From Tretioscincus oriximinensis (taxonomy: Eukaryota > Chordata > Lepidosauria > Squamata > Gymnophthalmidae): a stretch of DNA of 64,000 bases. The stretch is from contig JAJVDF010000212.1 in NCBI GenBank assembly GCA_022410635.1, positions 1,441,330 to 1,505,329 on the forward strand. The letters run 5' to 3'. Below, piece by piece: positions 56,901 to 63,108 of the stretch. Both the position numbers and the translations under genes were made by a program. The stretch's first letter is position 1; each line of letters begins with the position of its first letter. The notes below the pieces were generated by a model, which searched no databases, was not told where the DNA came from, and saw only the letters and a list, made by a program, of their open reading frames with translations.

Positions 56901-58229
56901 ACAGAAATGTAAAGCTTATTGCCTTGGCTAGATATGGAACATGGAAAAGGGTGGCACTTTGTGGAATTTAGGAGCAGTTCATAATTTAAGCATTGTACTT
57001 AAATATTGCCAGGTAATAATCTAGGAAACATACAAAGCTGCTGAAAGGTTGGATAAGCTGAATCAACATTCAGGAACAAGACATTAATCTTCGTAAATTT
57101 TACTTCTATGACAAAGAAGAAGAAAAAATTGTACCCCACCCTTCTCACCTAAAGGGACTCAAAGTTACTTTCAAGATTATTTTTTGCACAAACGATTACA
57201 TCTATTATATCTTCCCCACCAAGTTGTGGTTGTACCCATTTATCTACATGCAGATATCTTTGCTTTCAAACAGCCGTGTTGTCTCCACGGTCAACACACG
57301 AGGCCGCGAACTCCAATATCTCTTAACCTCTTGCACCACCATGCCTCACGAATAGGTGAAAAAATGCCAACACTTTAATAAGATACTTCCCTACTTTTCC
57401 ATCAGATACAGTATGTTCAAATTATGCTGACCACTTGCTATGAAAAAACTCACTTGCTATGAAAAAAATCAGAACATACCTTGTGTTACTTGGGAGTTTA
57501 GCCTTTAGGTTAGGTATGTAAATTTATTTAGATTTTTTTAATATGACCTTTCATAACAGACACAGGGCAGGGAAGAGAGGAAACTACAAATAGCTAGAAA
57601 TAAAATACATCAGCTAAAATAAGCTACAACAAAATAAAATAAGAGTGTCTACTCATAGTTACCAGACCTATGAAAAAACACATGCGTTTTTACCAAGTAC
57701 CAAAAAGCATCCAAAGTTAGCACTGGAATTACTTTCCTGGCAAGACAGGGAAGGGCAGCCCAGTGATAAGAATGTGGAAGAGGCTGAAAAGTATTTATGA
57801 GGAACTAACATAATTTTCAGCAGTTCTGTCTTCTTGATACACCATTAGGTATCTCACTATAGTTTAATACTGCTTAATCATAAACAGGTGCATATTTTGC
57901 TTTCCTCTGTTCAGACTGCCCAGGTGCATCTGGTGGGCCTCTGTAGGAGACAAAATACTGGACTAGATGGTCTCTGGCCCGATCCACCATGGCTCTTCTT
58001 CTTAATACCTAATTTCAGTATTGGCACTGTAGAATTGTAATGATCAACATATTAAAATGAAATGTCTCACCAGTTTACTAGAAGAAAGATATTCATCCAC
58101 AAGCAGGTCTTCATCATCCTCTTTGGTTAGTGGATTGGGGTTCAGGGTGCCTTGCCAGCCCAAATCTGTAACCCGAACTGTTGCAGAGCCTGGTCTTAAA
58201 ATTCTGCCTGGTTTCCAGTTTACTTCCAT
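30325..58229 (-). CDS. LRRC56: LRRC56, leucine-rich repeat protein, ODA8-type dynein arm assembly factor, 11 coding exons
   Basis: Coding parts in transcript order are 58071-58229, 47704-47791, 45606-45666, 42788-42884, 42236-42433, 38993-39170, 36967-37158, 35332-35396, 34276-34400, 32259-32452 and 30325-30791. The total of 1824 bases gives 607 residues plus stop, with all splice sites canonical and all phases matching. Residues about 54-200 form five to six leucine-rich repeats (LEIRVDTRENSLGNFG, LKQLKLNNSVL, LQVLWMARCRL, LKELYISYNNIADL, LEILDLEGNNIEEL). An LRR-cap-like segment with YNYRAEVKKLIPHLKHLDEI follows. The C-terminal 350 residues are low-complexity. In human the gene is mutated in a primary ciliary dyskinesia, and the Chlamydomonas counterpart ODA8 helps build and transport outer dynein arms. 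The start is the first ATG and gives MEVNWKPG. It converges on LMNTD2 as in mammals. Confidence 0.93.
31081..31392 (-). mobile_element. tRNA-Lys-headed SINE, copy 2
   Basis: This is the reverse complement of the copy at 10999. It starts with an AAG run (the 3' tail), then cttataccccgcttttctca, then the body, and ends with the tRNA-like head near 31390. It lies in the last LRRC56 intron. Confidence 0.75.
32259..32452 (-). CDS. LRRC56: LRRC56 coding exon 10
   Basis: The 194 bp exon lies between accag and gtacag. It encodes QSFQKETTTRQVFKVAP and then an acidic Ser-rich region (SDDEVGYDSLSDSWDEELKG). Leaves one base. Confidence 0.85.
32735..32910 (-). mobile_element. Sauria-type SINE
   Basis: The blocks gtaggtggggctgagagagt, aaggtcatccagctgacttc and atggaggagtctgacc are the reverse complement of a squamate tRNA-derived SINE body. 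A diverged 3' tail lies at 32740-32770. Confidence 0.7.
33090..33388 (+). mobile_element. CR1 LINE 3' end
   Basis: The blocks ggtagtggtagctaacagct, ttgcctccgggatggagcca, tttgcagggagtcctgaaca and ctggactagatgggctgtgg end in two ttcttatg octamers (33373-33388), the expected CR1 terminal repeat. Confidence 0.85.
33617..33642 (+). repeat. (AT)13 microsatellite
   Basis: A perfect AT dinucleotide run of 26 bases. Confidence 0.95.
34276..34400 (-). CDS. LRRC56: LRRC56 coding exon 9
   Basis: The 125 bp exon lies between attatag and gtaaga. It encodes an acidic stretch and the helix EDLLAELKDLKERHYK. Leaves two bases. Confidence 0.88.
35332..35396 (-). CDS. LRRC56: LRRC56 coding exon 8
   Basis: The 65 bp exon lies between gtcag and gtaagt. 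It encodes VSKVICGNPIKVLHARRQKL. The CGNP core is shared with mammalian LRRC56. Phase matches both neighbours. Confidence 0.88.
36060..36172 (+). mobile_element. CR1 LINE 3' end
   Basis: The blocks gaatgctggactagattggc, cccattcagcagggctcctc and ttatgttctta match the CR1 3' end. Confidence 0.75.
36356..36466 (+). repeat. Small minisatellite, cattttcccaatctaaatt unit
   Basis: The unit cattttcccaatctaaattc occurs three times, with an extra partial acccaatctaaattt between. Array length is about 110 bp. Confidence 0.75.
36967..37158 (-). CDS. LRRC56: LRRC56 coding exon 7
   Basis: The 192 bp exon lies between accag and gtagtg. It is low-complexity and basic at first (SHSRPVTRKSCSATRLP), then acidic with EMVPEDDASDLTHG, a patch also recognisable in mammalian LRRC56. 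Confidence 0.88.
38355..38412 (+). mobile_element. Possible L2-type LINE 3' tail
   Basis: ttattgttgccacccggaga followed by ccttcgagtatggggtgggg resembles the L2 tail tgccttgagaccttcgggta. It runs directly into a TAGA-type simple repeat. Confidence 0.4.
38413..38466 (+). repeat. (TAGA)n imperfect microsatellite
   Basis: Imperfect TAGA/TAGG tetranucleotide run beginning taaataaatagatagatagg. Confidence 0.85.
38467..38992. other. LRRC56 intron, no recognised feature
   Basis: Lies between the TAGA repeat and coding exon 6. No feature could be supported. Confidence 0.45.
38993..39170 (-). CDS. LRRC56: LRRC56 coding exon 6
   Basis: The 178 bp exon lies between ttcag and gtacat. It encodes YNYRAEVKKLIPHLKHLDEI, the LRR-capping region, followed by a DWLLVKESIKDG helix. 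Leaves one base. Confidence 0.92.
40106..40179. mobile_element. Short palindromic MITE, family B, copy 2
   Basis: The hairpin opens with ctgctcaaaacaattaaggg and closes with cccttaattgtttcgagcag, with TATA on both sides. The loop acatacactgttatg is identical to the copy at 9482, which suggests recent spread. Confidence 0.75.
41395..41527 (+). mobile_element. Fold-back family D, single-arm copy
   Basis: It carries only the right arm of the palindromic elements at 49.1, 61.3 and 63.1 kb, starting at gcatctgaagaagtagacct and ending with ctaacacggctatttctctg, followed by aaa. A strongly diverged second piece starts at 41578 with acagcatctgaagaaggaga. Confidence 0.7.
41649..41798. repeat. Hairpin repeat, family C, 150 bp copy
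   Basis: The ends ggccttgtccacatggagc and ctcagtggggacagggcc are reverse complements. The inner parts also pair with mismatches, through cagaacttggccatccacat and atgtagatggcaggctccta. Confidence 0.6.
42236..42433 (-). CDS. LRRC56: LRRC56 coding exon 5
   Basis: The 66-codon exon lies between tttcag and gtaata. It carries repeats LKELYISYNNIADL (with the previous exon), LEHLEILDLEGNNIEELGQM and LCPKLSSLTVEGNHICF. This is the clearest leucine-rich-repeat block in the gene. Confidence 0.95.
42788..42884 (-). CDS. LRRC56: LRRC56 coding exon 4
   Basis: The 97 bp exon lies between tttcag and gtagaa. It encodes the repeat LSHLQVLWMARCRLPDLDGI and ends in phase 0. Confidence 0.92.
42885..45605. other. 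LRRC56 intron 3, no recognised feature
   Basis: AT-rich intron without recognisable interspersed repeats, which is unusual for this window. A 106-codon ORF at 44429-44749 has no family signature. Confidence 0.45.
45606..45666 (-). CDS. LRRC56: LRRC56 coding exon 3
   Basis: The 61 bp exon lies between ctacag and gtaaag. It encodes one leucine-rich repeat, AYLPNLKQLKLNNSVLTSV. Two bases enter and two leave. Confidence 0.92.
46020..46510 (+). mobile_element. CR1 LINE 3' part
   Basis: It encodes the C-terminal reverse-transcriptase end (LEKVQKRAARMIKGLEHLPY), then the UTR blocks ttgcctccgggatggagcaa and atgctggactagatcc. The terminal octamers are missing. Confidence 0.8.
47704..47791 (-). CDS. 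LRRC56: LRRC56 coding exon 2
   Basis: The 88 bp exon lies between ctacag and gtaaga. It encodes KKLTGLDDLRQVKVLEIRV followed by the strongly conserved DTRENSLGNFG, the start of the leucine-rich repeats. Leaves one base. Confidence 0.93.
47975..48222 (-). mobile_element. Sauria-type SINE, nearly complete
   Basis: The reverse complement shows a tRNA-like head with caggagatctccagatatga, the body gtaggtggggctgagggagt and cccaagatcactcagttggc, and a tail ending at acccgtttttctcaacctaa. It lies in LRRC56 intron 1. Confidence 0.78.
49078..49313. mobile_element. Fold-back element, family D, copy 1 with 12 bp target duplication
   Basis: The direct repeat ggaattcttttg lies at 49078-49089 and 49302-49313. 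The 212 bp element between is a near-perfect palindrome, with left arm from tccagcaaaggagctagcag and right arm to gctagctcctttgctgga. A single-sided 3' extension ends ctaacacggctatttctctg. The centre is gatgcatc. No coding capacity. Confidence 0.8.
50180..50938 (+). pseudogene. L2-type LINE, older + copy, left half (reverse transcriptase)
   Basis: A 5'-truncated reverse transcriptase of an L2/CR1-group LINE. It starts near CGVPQGSILSPMLFNIYMK, includes the catalytic QYADDTQLYLAMPSE and ends at ...LNGLGPEYLRERLFPY, where the opposite-strand copy interrupts it. It is open in this half, but the other half (53894-54292) is frameshifted, so the element is dead. Confidence 0.9.
50939..53893 (-). 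mobile_element. L2-type LINE, younger - copy inserted in the + copy
   Basis: The 2955 bp element runs from its 5'-truncated end at 53893 to an AAATA-type tail at 50939-50970. ATATA at 50934-50938 and 53894-53898 is the target duplication. The host LINE sequence continues across it without loss. Most of the endonuclease and the whole reverse transcriptase are present in one open frame. Confidence 0.9.
51111..53891 (-). CDS. LINE ORF2-like protein: AP endonuclease plus reverse transcriptase (L2 group)
   Basis: The frame is open for 926 codons from the truncation point. It starts with IHDLILDEGADLACITETW (the endonuclease E-T-W motif). VVLGDFNYHIGD and SLSWSDHSLV follow as the other endonuclease catalytic blocks. 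The reverse transcriptase has a FRGGFGTETVLVALMDDLLQ block, LLDLSAAFDIIDHG, CGVPQGSIL and the catalytic QYADDTQLY. The C-terminus ends TYLFTRAFSC. Only the extreme N-terminus is missing. Four n bases fall inside. It would copy element RNA by target-primed reverse transcription. An open frame this long implies recent insertion. Confidence 0.9.
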   Translation of the reverse strand, partial: LIHDLILDEGADLACITETWVGDLGGPALTGICPPGYLVQHQPRLEGRGGGVAIVHRDSIAXARRPLCSVVGIECLLLVLGQRDRTGLLLTYRAPRCPATSLSELVQAVSGVVVEFPSTVVLGDFNYHIGDALCSPAQDFMASMTTMGLSQLVNCPTHEAGHTLDLVFTTEREGGGSVIGDLSVRSLSWSDHSLVKFGLMVPHSHYRGEGPTMMVRSRRMMDPTGFLTALGDFPVDLAGGPAEALVTLWNQEAGRAIDTIAPKRPRCSRRAHRAPWFNGELGAMKRVGRRLECKWRKSRSESDRTQVRAHYRAYRVAVETAKKTYFSASIASASSRPAELFRVARGLLSGHKEMEQSSTVARCDNFARHFQGKVAQIRTELDSTLSSDRREVSGATSGPVVWDRFRLLDPEEVDKLLGDGRPTTCPLDPCPSWLVKASRGGLACWIQEIVNASLREGEVPAALKEALVRPLLKRASLDPEVLNNYRPVXNIPYLGKVLERVVAAQLQARLDEADYLDPCQSGFRGGFGTETVLVALMDDLLQERDRGNGSLLILLDLSAAFDIIDHGILLEPLRGLGLGGTVLQWFSSYLRGRLXRIAMGDCVSTPWVLSCGVPQGSILXPMLFNIYMKPLGEVIRRFGVGCHQYADDTQLYLAMPSESGEAVAVLDRCLEAVKGWMGSNKLRLNPDKTEVLLVKGSRVQKLDRHPVLDGAGLLQKEQVRDLGVLLDSSLSLEGQVAATARTAFSYLRLVRQLRPFLDRGPLATVLHALVTSRLDYCNALYVGLPLKTVRRLELVQNAAARLLSGVSGRTSITPVLKELHWLPIRYRAQFKVLILTYKALNGLGPEYLRERLFPYSPARSLRSEGEGLLVVPACSKIRGAGARARAFSVVAPILWNSLPSEARQAPSLLSFRRLVKTYLFTRAFSC
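53894..54292 (+). pseudogene. L2-type LINE, older + copy, right half
   Basis: This continues the + copy after the insertion with SPARSLRSEGEGLLVVPSCS, then loses frame in the GC-rich stretch near 53970 compared with the younger copy. The 3' UTR aagccgccctggacaccttc and the tail of AAATAAATA units (54258-54292) end the element. Confidence 0.88.
54293..56149. other. LRRC56 intron 1, no recognised feature
   Basis: AT-rich sequence right of the nested LINE pair. No repeat, exon or RNA gene could be supported. Confidence 0.45.
56150..56262 (-). mobile_element. Diverged relative of fold-back family D
   Basis: The blocks gtagcactttcgagattaat, agtatgagctttttaaagaa and tctatttcttcagatgcaag are a diverged single arm of the 49.1 kb element in reverse. 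Confidence 0.5.
57112..57358 (-). mobile_element. tRNA-Lys-headed SINE, diverged copy
   Basis: It starts aaagaagaagaaaaaattgt, then accccacccttctcacctaa and atatcttccccaccaagttg, matching the SINE at 31081 with many substitutions. The tRNA head is barely recognisable near 57330. Confidence 0.6.
57426..57474 (+). repeat. Tandem duplication of about 21 bp
   Basis: cacttgctatgaaaaaa occurs twice in a row with small differences at the junction. Confidence 0.7.
57885..58006 (+). mobile_element. CR1 LINE 3' end
   Basis: The blocks gcatattttgctttcctctg, aggtgcatctggtgggcctc and actggactagatggtctctg match the CR1 copies at 33.3 and 46.4 kb. It ends 65 bp before the LRRC56 exon 1 donor side. Confidence 0.8.
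58071..58229 (-). CDS. LRRC56: LRRC56 coding exon 1 (start codon)
   Basis: It begins with ATG at 58229 and encodes 53 residues, including the vertebrate-typical VRVTDLGWQGTLNPNP and an acidic EDDEDLLVDEYL. It ends ctg|gtgagac in phase 0. The acceptor is either ctctgag immediately before the ATG or cctag 11 bases earlier. The next coding exon is 10.3 kb away across the nested LINE. Confidence 0.88.
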
Positions 58230-58435
58230 CTCAGAGAATCCTAGGTATTAATGTACAAGAACTGAAATTAGGCCTTTGATTCAGTGAACTGTTGGAATGA
58301 TCTGCATGAATTCTAATATTCTGGGGTAAAGCTTCAGGCTGAATAACAGTGTAGGAGAAAACATGCATGTGGTGGCCACTATACATATGTATTGTCCACT
58401 TTTGATTCAGATTCAGCCATGTACATGTAGAATGA

Positions 58436-58520
58436 GGAGGAGAAGGAGAAGAAGAAGAATTTGTTTTTTGTACTCACCCATCTCATCCAAAGGGACTCAG
58501 AGTGGCTTATATGGTTATAA
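58436..58520 (-). mobile_element. tRNA-Lys-headed SINE (outer copy, 3' part)
   Basis: An AAG-rich tail, then tcatccaaagggactcagag and tggcttatatgg, is the 3' end of a - strand SINE. It is interrupted by a + strand copy and resumes at 58835. Confidence 0.65.
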
Positions 58521-58830
58521 GGCACGGATAGCTCAGTCGCTAATGAATCCGTCTTTCATCTGGGAGATTGGGTTTCGAAGCCCTGTGTCAGATGTGGGGA
58601 GGGATGAGCACCTTCCACTACCCTGTAGCTCTAGCCAACCCAGCTATTCAAAAGCATGAATTGCAAGAAATTGCAACTGAATACAAGTAGATACATGGGA
58701 ACCACCACAATCTGGTGGGGAAGATAGAATGTAAGCCTTCAGGCAAAAATACCCTTGTAAGCTGTTTTTTGAGTCCCTTTGAAAGGTGAGAAAAGCAGGG
58801 TATAAGAACCCTGTTCTTCTTATTATTATT
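58521..58830 (+). mobile_element. tRNA-Lys-headed SINE (inner copy)
   Basis: It opens ggcacggatagctcagtcgc, very close to tRNA-Lys, with a B-box region gggtttcgaagccc. The body (aattgcaagaaattgcaact) and tail (cctttgaaaggtgagaaaag) end in TTCTT/ATT repeats. This is the best-preserved head among the copies. Confidence 0.78.
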
Positions 58831-58834
58831 AAAA

Positions 58835-58945
58835 AAAATTGCCCAAAGGCTTACATCTATTCTATCTCTACCACATTGTGGTGGTACTCATTAATCTACT
58901 TCAAATCTACTTTCTTTCAAACTGCTGAGTTAGCTGAAATTGAGG
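58835..58945 (-). mobile_element. tRNA-Lys-headed SINE (outer copy, 5' part)
   Basis: tgcccaaaggcttacatcta followed by ccacattgtggtggtactca continues the - strand SINE from 58520. Its tRNA head is missing. Confidence 0.6.
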
Positions 58946-59589
58946 CCAATAGAACTGTATATTCATTTTTGATGAAAGTGTACCAATTAAAAAATAAAAC
59001 TTTGTGCATTGATTTTAAAAGCAACCGATTCCTTTTTGTTATAAAATTTGATTGCATGGCACCAATTATGGATGGATATATTTTTACAGCAATGAAGAAG
59101 TGGCAGAAATGATGACGGTTTTGATTTTTTTCTATCGAGATAATACTGTCATTTCAAATAAGGGAGAAAGATAGAAGTAGACATAGATTGGTTCTGTTTT
59201 TAAGGCAAACAGCAACAGTAAGCAGAAATTAATAAAGCATTTGGAAATTAATTTAGCAGTCTACAGAATTTAGAAATTGACAAAGTCATTCTCATAGGCC
59301 TGAGTGAAGTAATCAAATAATATAATGATTGTTTGAAGCTCTTAAGTCTCCCTTGGGTAACTTGGTATAATATACATGAAATTCTTCAAACATTCAAGTC
59401 AAACAAGCATATTTTACCTTGAAGACATGTGCAATTCCAGAAGAATTAATTATTGTTTTAGGCTATTGACAATTTATGTCACAAGACAGGAATTGATGTT
59501 TCCATTTTGCTGATCATAGTTTGTACAATGTTTGGAATAAATTATAAATTCTATGGAGTTTACATGCTCATATCATCCTATATTGGTGT

Positions 59590-59748
59590 AGAGTGTTGTA
59601 TTCTTATCTGGTAATCTCCTGGTCCGATTCCTCACTCCTCCATGAAATCCAGATGGGCCAATCGCAGTTTTTTAAAACTGTCAGCCTCACCTACTTCACA
59701 GAATGTCTGTGCCGCTCTTTTGTTGGCCGCCCTGAGACCATCAGGTAT
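59590..59748 (+). mobile_element. Diverged tRNA SINE with L2-like tail
   Basis: The head-like gtgtagagtgttgtattctt with a B-box-like tggtccgattcctc is followed by a SINE body (cacctacttcacagaatgtc) and a tail ggccgccctgagaccatcag that resembles the L2 3' end. Confidence 0.5.
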
Positions 59749-59749
59749 A

Positions 59750-59791
59750 CCACAACAACAACAACAACAACAATAATAATAATAATAATAA
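59750..59791 (+). repeat. (AAC)n-(AAT)n compound microsatellite
   Basis: About seven AAC units pass directly into about seven AAT units, forming the tail of the preceding SINE. Confidence 0.92.
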
Positions 59792-60239
59792 ATCCAATTG
59801 TGAGGTTTCTTTCCAACTACACAATTTGACAATTTCCCACTTTTTCTAGATGAGTGAGCGAACTTTTCCCCTTCAGTATCATTTCTTCACTGTAAATATC
59901 TTTAACTAATATATTTATGTTTCTTGCCTTTCACACAAAGGTCCTAGGGGAGGTCACATCATTCATCTATAACATCAACAAAACAGTATAAAAATAAACT
60001 ATAATGAAATTGTCCCACTCTAGCAAGTTTGAAGAAATCTAAGGCCTATGTGAAGAAATATATTTTAACTGGTACTGAAAGCCATGCAAAGTTAATACCT
60101 AGCATAAATTTCACTATCTCCTGGGAGACACCACAGAAAAGCCCCTCATATGCCACAACAAAAAGTGTCAATGAGGAATGGAAAAAGGGTTTCTCCTTCC
60201 TTATATGAAAGGTTATACACCATATCTACATAAATCTCT

Positions 60240-60390
60240 TGAAGATGCACCTCTTTAACCTGGCCTTCGGTTGAAAAAAACAGCTCTCCCATCCTTACTT
60301 CTGGCCACTGTTGTTTTTAATATGTTAATTTTGTCAATATTGTTAACTGCCTTGATACCTGCAGTATAGCAGTGTAAATAAATAAATAAG
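60240..60390 (+). mobile_element. L2-type LINE 3' tail
   Basis: gatgcacctctttaacctgg, ccttcggttgaaaaaa and gttaactgccttgatacctg end in AAATAAATAAAT at about 60377-60388. Confidence 0.7.
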
Positions 60391-60429
60391 GATAGAGGTG
60401 CTGCTTAAGATATCTGAGAGCCAGCCCTT

Positions 60430-61090
60430 TAGCGAATATGCAACCATTGCACATCTTTCAAAACCAGCATAATATTTATTTGATCAGAGACTCCCATCAG
60501 TAGGTGAGCAACTGAGTTTTGCATTAGTTTTATCTTCTGGACCATCTGCAAGAGCAGTCCTATGTGGAATCCCCTTGGTTGTTCCTTTCCACCAATACAT
60601 AAACAAACCACTAGAACTGCATGTAAATGGACCCAGGAATCACTATGTCCAAATATGGGCCAGATATTTGACCCTATGGGCCAAATCAAGCAACAGTCAA
60701 AACAACCGCATCCAGAAGCTTCCAACTTAATGGACTCAAGACAAGAACTTCATCTTGTCTGAAAACAGTTTCTTAGGTCCATACTGACCTCATGACTGCT
60801 TCCAGTAATGAATTGTCCTCCCTGATTCAAAGGAAACAAGGGATCGAGTAGAATATCATTAACCCACTGATGGTATTTCAGCCCAAATCTCCCGATTACC
60901 TCTCCAGCAGCTTCACATAGACATTGAAGAGCACAGGAAACAGAACTGACTCCCTTGGGAATTAATAGGAAAGTTCCCTTGGTATCACACAAAAGTTCTG
61001 CTTTGTTACATTCCGAAATGTATCCCATAGATAGGAACTGAACTCTAATTCCCAGTCCCTTTAATCATGGCCAATACAATCAAAAACTTC
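60430..61090 (-). pseudogene. Degenerate L2-type reverse transcriptase fragment
   Basis: The - strand shows broken pieces of the same protein as at 51 kb: IPKGVSSVSCALQCLCEAAG (for the GVPQGS block), GEVIGRFGLKYHQWVNDIL (catalytic DD lost) and LLQMVQKIKLMQNSVAHLLM. Many stops and frameshifts mark it as old. Confidence 0.65.
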
Positions 61091-61337
61091 TGAGAGATGA
61101 AAGAGAACCAATAGGCTGGTTCATCAGGGTACCCAGCAGTGCTCCTTAGGCAAAACAAGGGGATGCTTACTTGGGGTGGTTTCTGAAAGTCCACATTTTC
61201 CATACCTGATTGCTCAGAACTGACTTCTCACCCTTCCAACATTTTTAGGACATCGTGTAAATAGAGACTGTTGACAGAAGTAGGAAAAGGCCCACAACAT
61301 ATCAAGAAGCCTAGTGGGTCTTGCATGAAACTTAAAC

Positions 61338-61591
61338 TTACTTAGTCAAATCCAGCAAAGGAACTAGCAGCAGCTTGAGACTAACTTGAGAAAAGTGGGT
61401 GGCAGAAGCTTTCATAGACACATCTACTTCTGCAGATGCCCTGAAGCTTCTTCAGCATCTGAAGAAGTAGATGTGTCTACGAAAGCTTCTGCCACCCACT
61501 TTTCTCAAGTTAGTCTCAAAGTGCTGCTAGTTCCTTTGCTGGACTTTCTGCTAGACTAACACGGCTATTTCTCTGAAAATTACCTAGTCAA
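61338..61591. mobile_element. Fold-back element, family D, copy 2 with 12 bp target duplication
   Basis: ttacttagtcaa (61338-61349) and ttacctagtcaa (61580-61591) are direct repeats with one mismatch. The 230 bp element starts tccagcaaaggaactagcag and ends ctaacacggctatttctctg plus aaa, as in copy 1. It folds back around about 61445-61460. Confidence 0.8.
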
Positions 61592-62033
61592 GAATCACTG
61601 CCACAAAATAATGTACAATTAAACACATTAAGGGACTTGCATCTAAACAGTAAGTTTATAGCTGGGCTGCAACAGAGTAAACCTTGCTTTTACATTACCC
61701 AGTATACAAGTACCTTCTATAATGCTTGCAAATCCAGTAGCTAGGAATTTCTGAAGCAAAGTGTATTGTAATAGTAAGGAAGGCATACGTATCAGTATAT
61801 CATTAATCAGCATAACTATAGCACAGTTTTTTTCTTAATTCCAAATTTGGCAATGGTTAATATGATCCCTTATGCAATTATGAAAGCAGAAAAAGGCTAT
61901 TTTAGGTGGGCATCCTATCCTATTTCAGAAGTTCAGAAGCCTATATTTACCTTCCCATTTGGATTTCAAGTCAAAGGTACTGTATTTCTAAGGCATTGTG
62001 AAAGAGGAGATTTCAGCAGATGTTAACCTGCCC

Positions 62034-62112
62034 TAGTCTGCACCAGCATGTGGCTGGGGGGCTCCTGTTCTGAGGTATAGCCCAGAACAAGGCTCCGTGT
62101 GGACAGGGCCAC
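62034..62112 (+). repeat. Hairpin repeat family C, single arm
   Basis: The blocks ctgcaccagcatgtggctgg, gctcctgttctgaggtatag and ggctccgtgtggacagggcc match one arm of the 41.65 kb repeat. It lies just outside the proposed promoter. Confidence 0.5.
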
Positions 62113-62283
62113 AGAAAAGGCATCTATACCATTGCATCAGTTCTCTCCCTTCACAGGGATGCACTGCATGGATCCTGGCTGCATGGACTTGAGCATGGAC
62201 AGAGTATTTATTCGCCCTGAGAGGGAAACACTTGAAGGGGAAAACCTTGTCCAGGATTTGAGAAAAAGCCACTTGCAAATTAC

Positions 62284-62500
62284 CTTCTGAAATGAAATAA
62301 AACCAGAAGGATGGCTGGAGCCCTTCACCACCAGTCTCTGAGCGGGTCCCCTGCCTGGCTCCTGCGGCTCCAACCTCCTGCTTCTTTTCCGACAGCCCTT
62401 TGGGTTCAGCAATAAAAAAAGATAAATAAATCAGAAGAGGGCAAGGGGGGCGGGGGAGGCGAGGCGAGGCGCGGGGCGCTTTCCTTTCCCCACACACTTT
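62284..62500 (-). other. LRRC56: Possible 5' untranslated exon of LRRC56
   Basis: Transcripts leaving the CpG island leftwards could splice at ttcagaag|gtaatt (donor at 62281-62283) to the coding exon at 58229. It contains no in-frame requirement. The start is not determinable from sequence. Support is only position and a reasonable donor. Confidence 0.3.
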
Positions 62501-62626
62501 TGCCCGCCAAAATCTGCAGCAGCCAAAGGCGAAAGTCGGCGGCTGCGGCCCTCACGCGCCCACCGACGCCCCTTCCGCGGCTCCCATTCCACGGCTTCGC
62601 GAGCGGCGCGCCGCCCTGGGAGTCGC

Positions 62627-62640
62627 GTCGCCATGGCAAC
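62627..62640. promoter_or_regulatory. RFX X-box
   Basis: gtcgccatggcaac fits the X-box consensus GTNRCC-N(0-3)-RGYAAC exactly, with a 2 bp spacer. RFX factors drive many ciliary genes, and LRRC56 is a ciliary dynein assembly gene. A further half site ggcaacg lies at 62755-62761. Confidence 0.75.
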
Positions 62641-62706
62641 CCCCCCCCCCCTAGATTCGAAGACGCTCGTGACACGCTCGAGAAGCCGGCCAGTCAGTCA
62701 CGCAGC

Positions 62707-62732
62707 TCCGCCCAGCCTGCGGTGGGCGGGGC
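62707..62732. promoter_or_regulatory. Pair of GC boxes (Sp/KLF sites)
   Basis: tccgccc at 62707-62713 and gggcggggc at 62724-62732 face opposite directions, typical of a TATA-less housekeeping promoter. Confidence 0.6.
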
Positions 62733-63108
62733 TGCGGGTGCGTCAGTCTTCTCAGGCAACGCAAGCGGCAGGAAAGGGTCCTTTAAAGCGTGTGGCGGCG
62801 GCGGCGGCGTCCACACGCACGTGTGAAAACAAGGCAGCTGCTCAGAAGGCCACGAGGACACTGGGGGCTCCCAACCCAGCACTCATCCGCATGAAAAGCC
62901 TCTGGAGAGTCGTTTCCTGGCCTTTAGAGGGACTGGAGGCTGTCGAGTGTGGATGCTGCTGTGAGCATCTAAGCTGCGTTGAGCTGCCTCAAAAGCCTCA
63001 AAGCGGTACCGTTAAAGCCGTGGTTTTATTCCAGAGCTTGTGCACGGCTGTGAGTCGACAGCCACAAAGAAATGGGTGCTTTGGAGAGTTCCTTGGGGCA
63101 TAAATCAC

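Larger units (their letters stand above)
62440..62830. promoter_or_regulatory. CpG island, probable LRRC56/HRAS bidirectional promoter
   Basis: This is the only CpG-dense, GC-rich stretch in the window outside the LINE ORF, for example gaggcgaggcgcggggcgct and ctcacgcgcccaccgacgcc. It has no TATA box but several GC boxes and an RFX X-box. It lies about 4.2 kb upstream of the LRRC56 start codon. In mammals HRAS starts head to head with LRRC56, so rightward transcription of HRAS from here is likely but not shown. A possible rightward 5'UTR donor is gct|gtgagt at 63050. Confidence 0.75.

Noticed and set aside
58521..58592. A functional tRNA-Lys gene
   Set aside because: The head lacks an intact acceptor stem pairing and is fused to a SINE body shared by several other copies.
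62033..62497. 154-codon - strand ORF at the CpG island
   Set aside because: It is GC-rich leader sequence without a known domain; at most it overlaps a possible 5' untranslated exon of LRRC56.
62633..63103. 156-codon + strand ORF starting inside the X-box
   Set aside because: Its ATG is part of the RFX motif and the translation is low-complexity. It is not RAS, and no RAS P-loop or effector region is present in the window.
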